From assembly GCF_036370855.1 (NCBI RefSeq), contig NC_088111.1:21239501-21303500 (forward strand): a stretch of DNA of 64,000 nt, read 5' to 3'. Made by a program: the position numbers and the translations under genes. The notes below the pieces were generated by a model that ran no database searches, was not told where the DNA came from, and saw only the letters and a list, made by a program, of their open reading frames with translations. Shown here piece after piece: positions 63,988-64,000 of the stretch; the stretch's first letter is position 1; every line of letters starts with the position of its first letter. This DNA is from Dromaius novaehollandiae. Its lineage: Eukaryota > Chordata > Aves > Casuariiformes > Dromaiidae.

Positions 63988-64000
63988 TGTCACTGGCTGC

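Larger units (their letters stand above)
42640..64000. other. 21-kb region upstream of PRR35 without a recognisable coding exon
   Basis: This may be PRR35 5' intron plus the spacer to CAPN15. It is GC-richer and CpG-poor, and contains three CR1 fragments, MIR-like pieces, long G or C runs, a TA microsatellite and an AT-rich island at about 58920-59420. A GC box near 44183 and the GC-rich stretch 44030-44200 are possible but weak promoter candidates for PRR35. I found no exon with family motifs. Confidence 0.5.

Overview
The window is vertebrate nuclear DNA from a sauropsid, most likely a bird. Genes are split into small exons with GT-AG introns and spread over tens of kilobases. There is one CpG island, and the clear interspersed repeats are CR1 LINEs (one ends in the ATTCTGT-type 3' tail) plus a few old MIR-like SINE remnants. 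A crocodilian or turtle is not excluded. I see no operons, tRNA or rRNA genes, or CRISPR arrays.

Three genes can be supported, all on the minus strand. From right to left (5' to 3') they are PRR35, NHLRC4 and PIGQ. This is the order and relative orientation I recall for human 16p13.3 (CAPN15-PRR35-NHLRC4-PIGQ), so the window is a conserved microsyntenic block read backwards. PRR35 is complete or nearly so: two coding exons (40914-42535 and 38265-39195) join in frame to 850 codons. It has a C2HC zinc finger related to ZNF750 and a PLDLS motif of the CtBP-binding type. NHLRC4 (about 25052-25843) is a five-repeat NHL protein whose reading frame appears broken twice. PIGQ, a subunit of the enzyme that starts GPI-anchor synthesis, is partial: five coding exons (18064 down to 2434, 402 codons plus 2 nt) are present and the C-terminal exons lie beyond the left edge.

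Layout: 1-18091 holds PIGQ exons in AT-rich introns. 18092-21990 is probably the PIGQ 5' intron and contains an unexplained exon-like ORF at 18230-18463. 21990-22790 is a CpG island, the probable PIGQ promoter. 22800-25050 is a gap, then NHLRC4. 25844-37295 is GC-richer intergenic DNA with no gene I can support. 37296-42639 is PRR35. 42640-64000 is a 21-kb stretch without a recognisable coding exon; it carries the CR1 copies, long G/C homopolymers, an AT-rich island and, at the extreme right, a minus-strand poly(A) signal that may be the CAPN15 3' end.

The genes do not form one pathway. PIGQ acts at the ER membrane, PRR35 is probably a nuclear regulator, and the role of NHLRC4 is unknown. No wholly new biological system was found. 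The strongest unusual signal is the apparent decay, or mis-sequencing, of NHLRC4.
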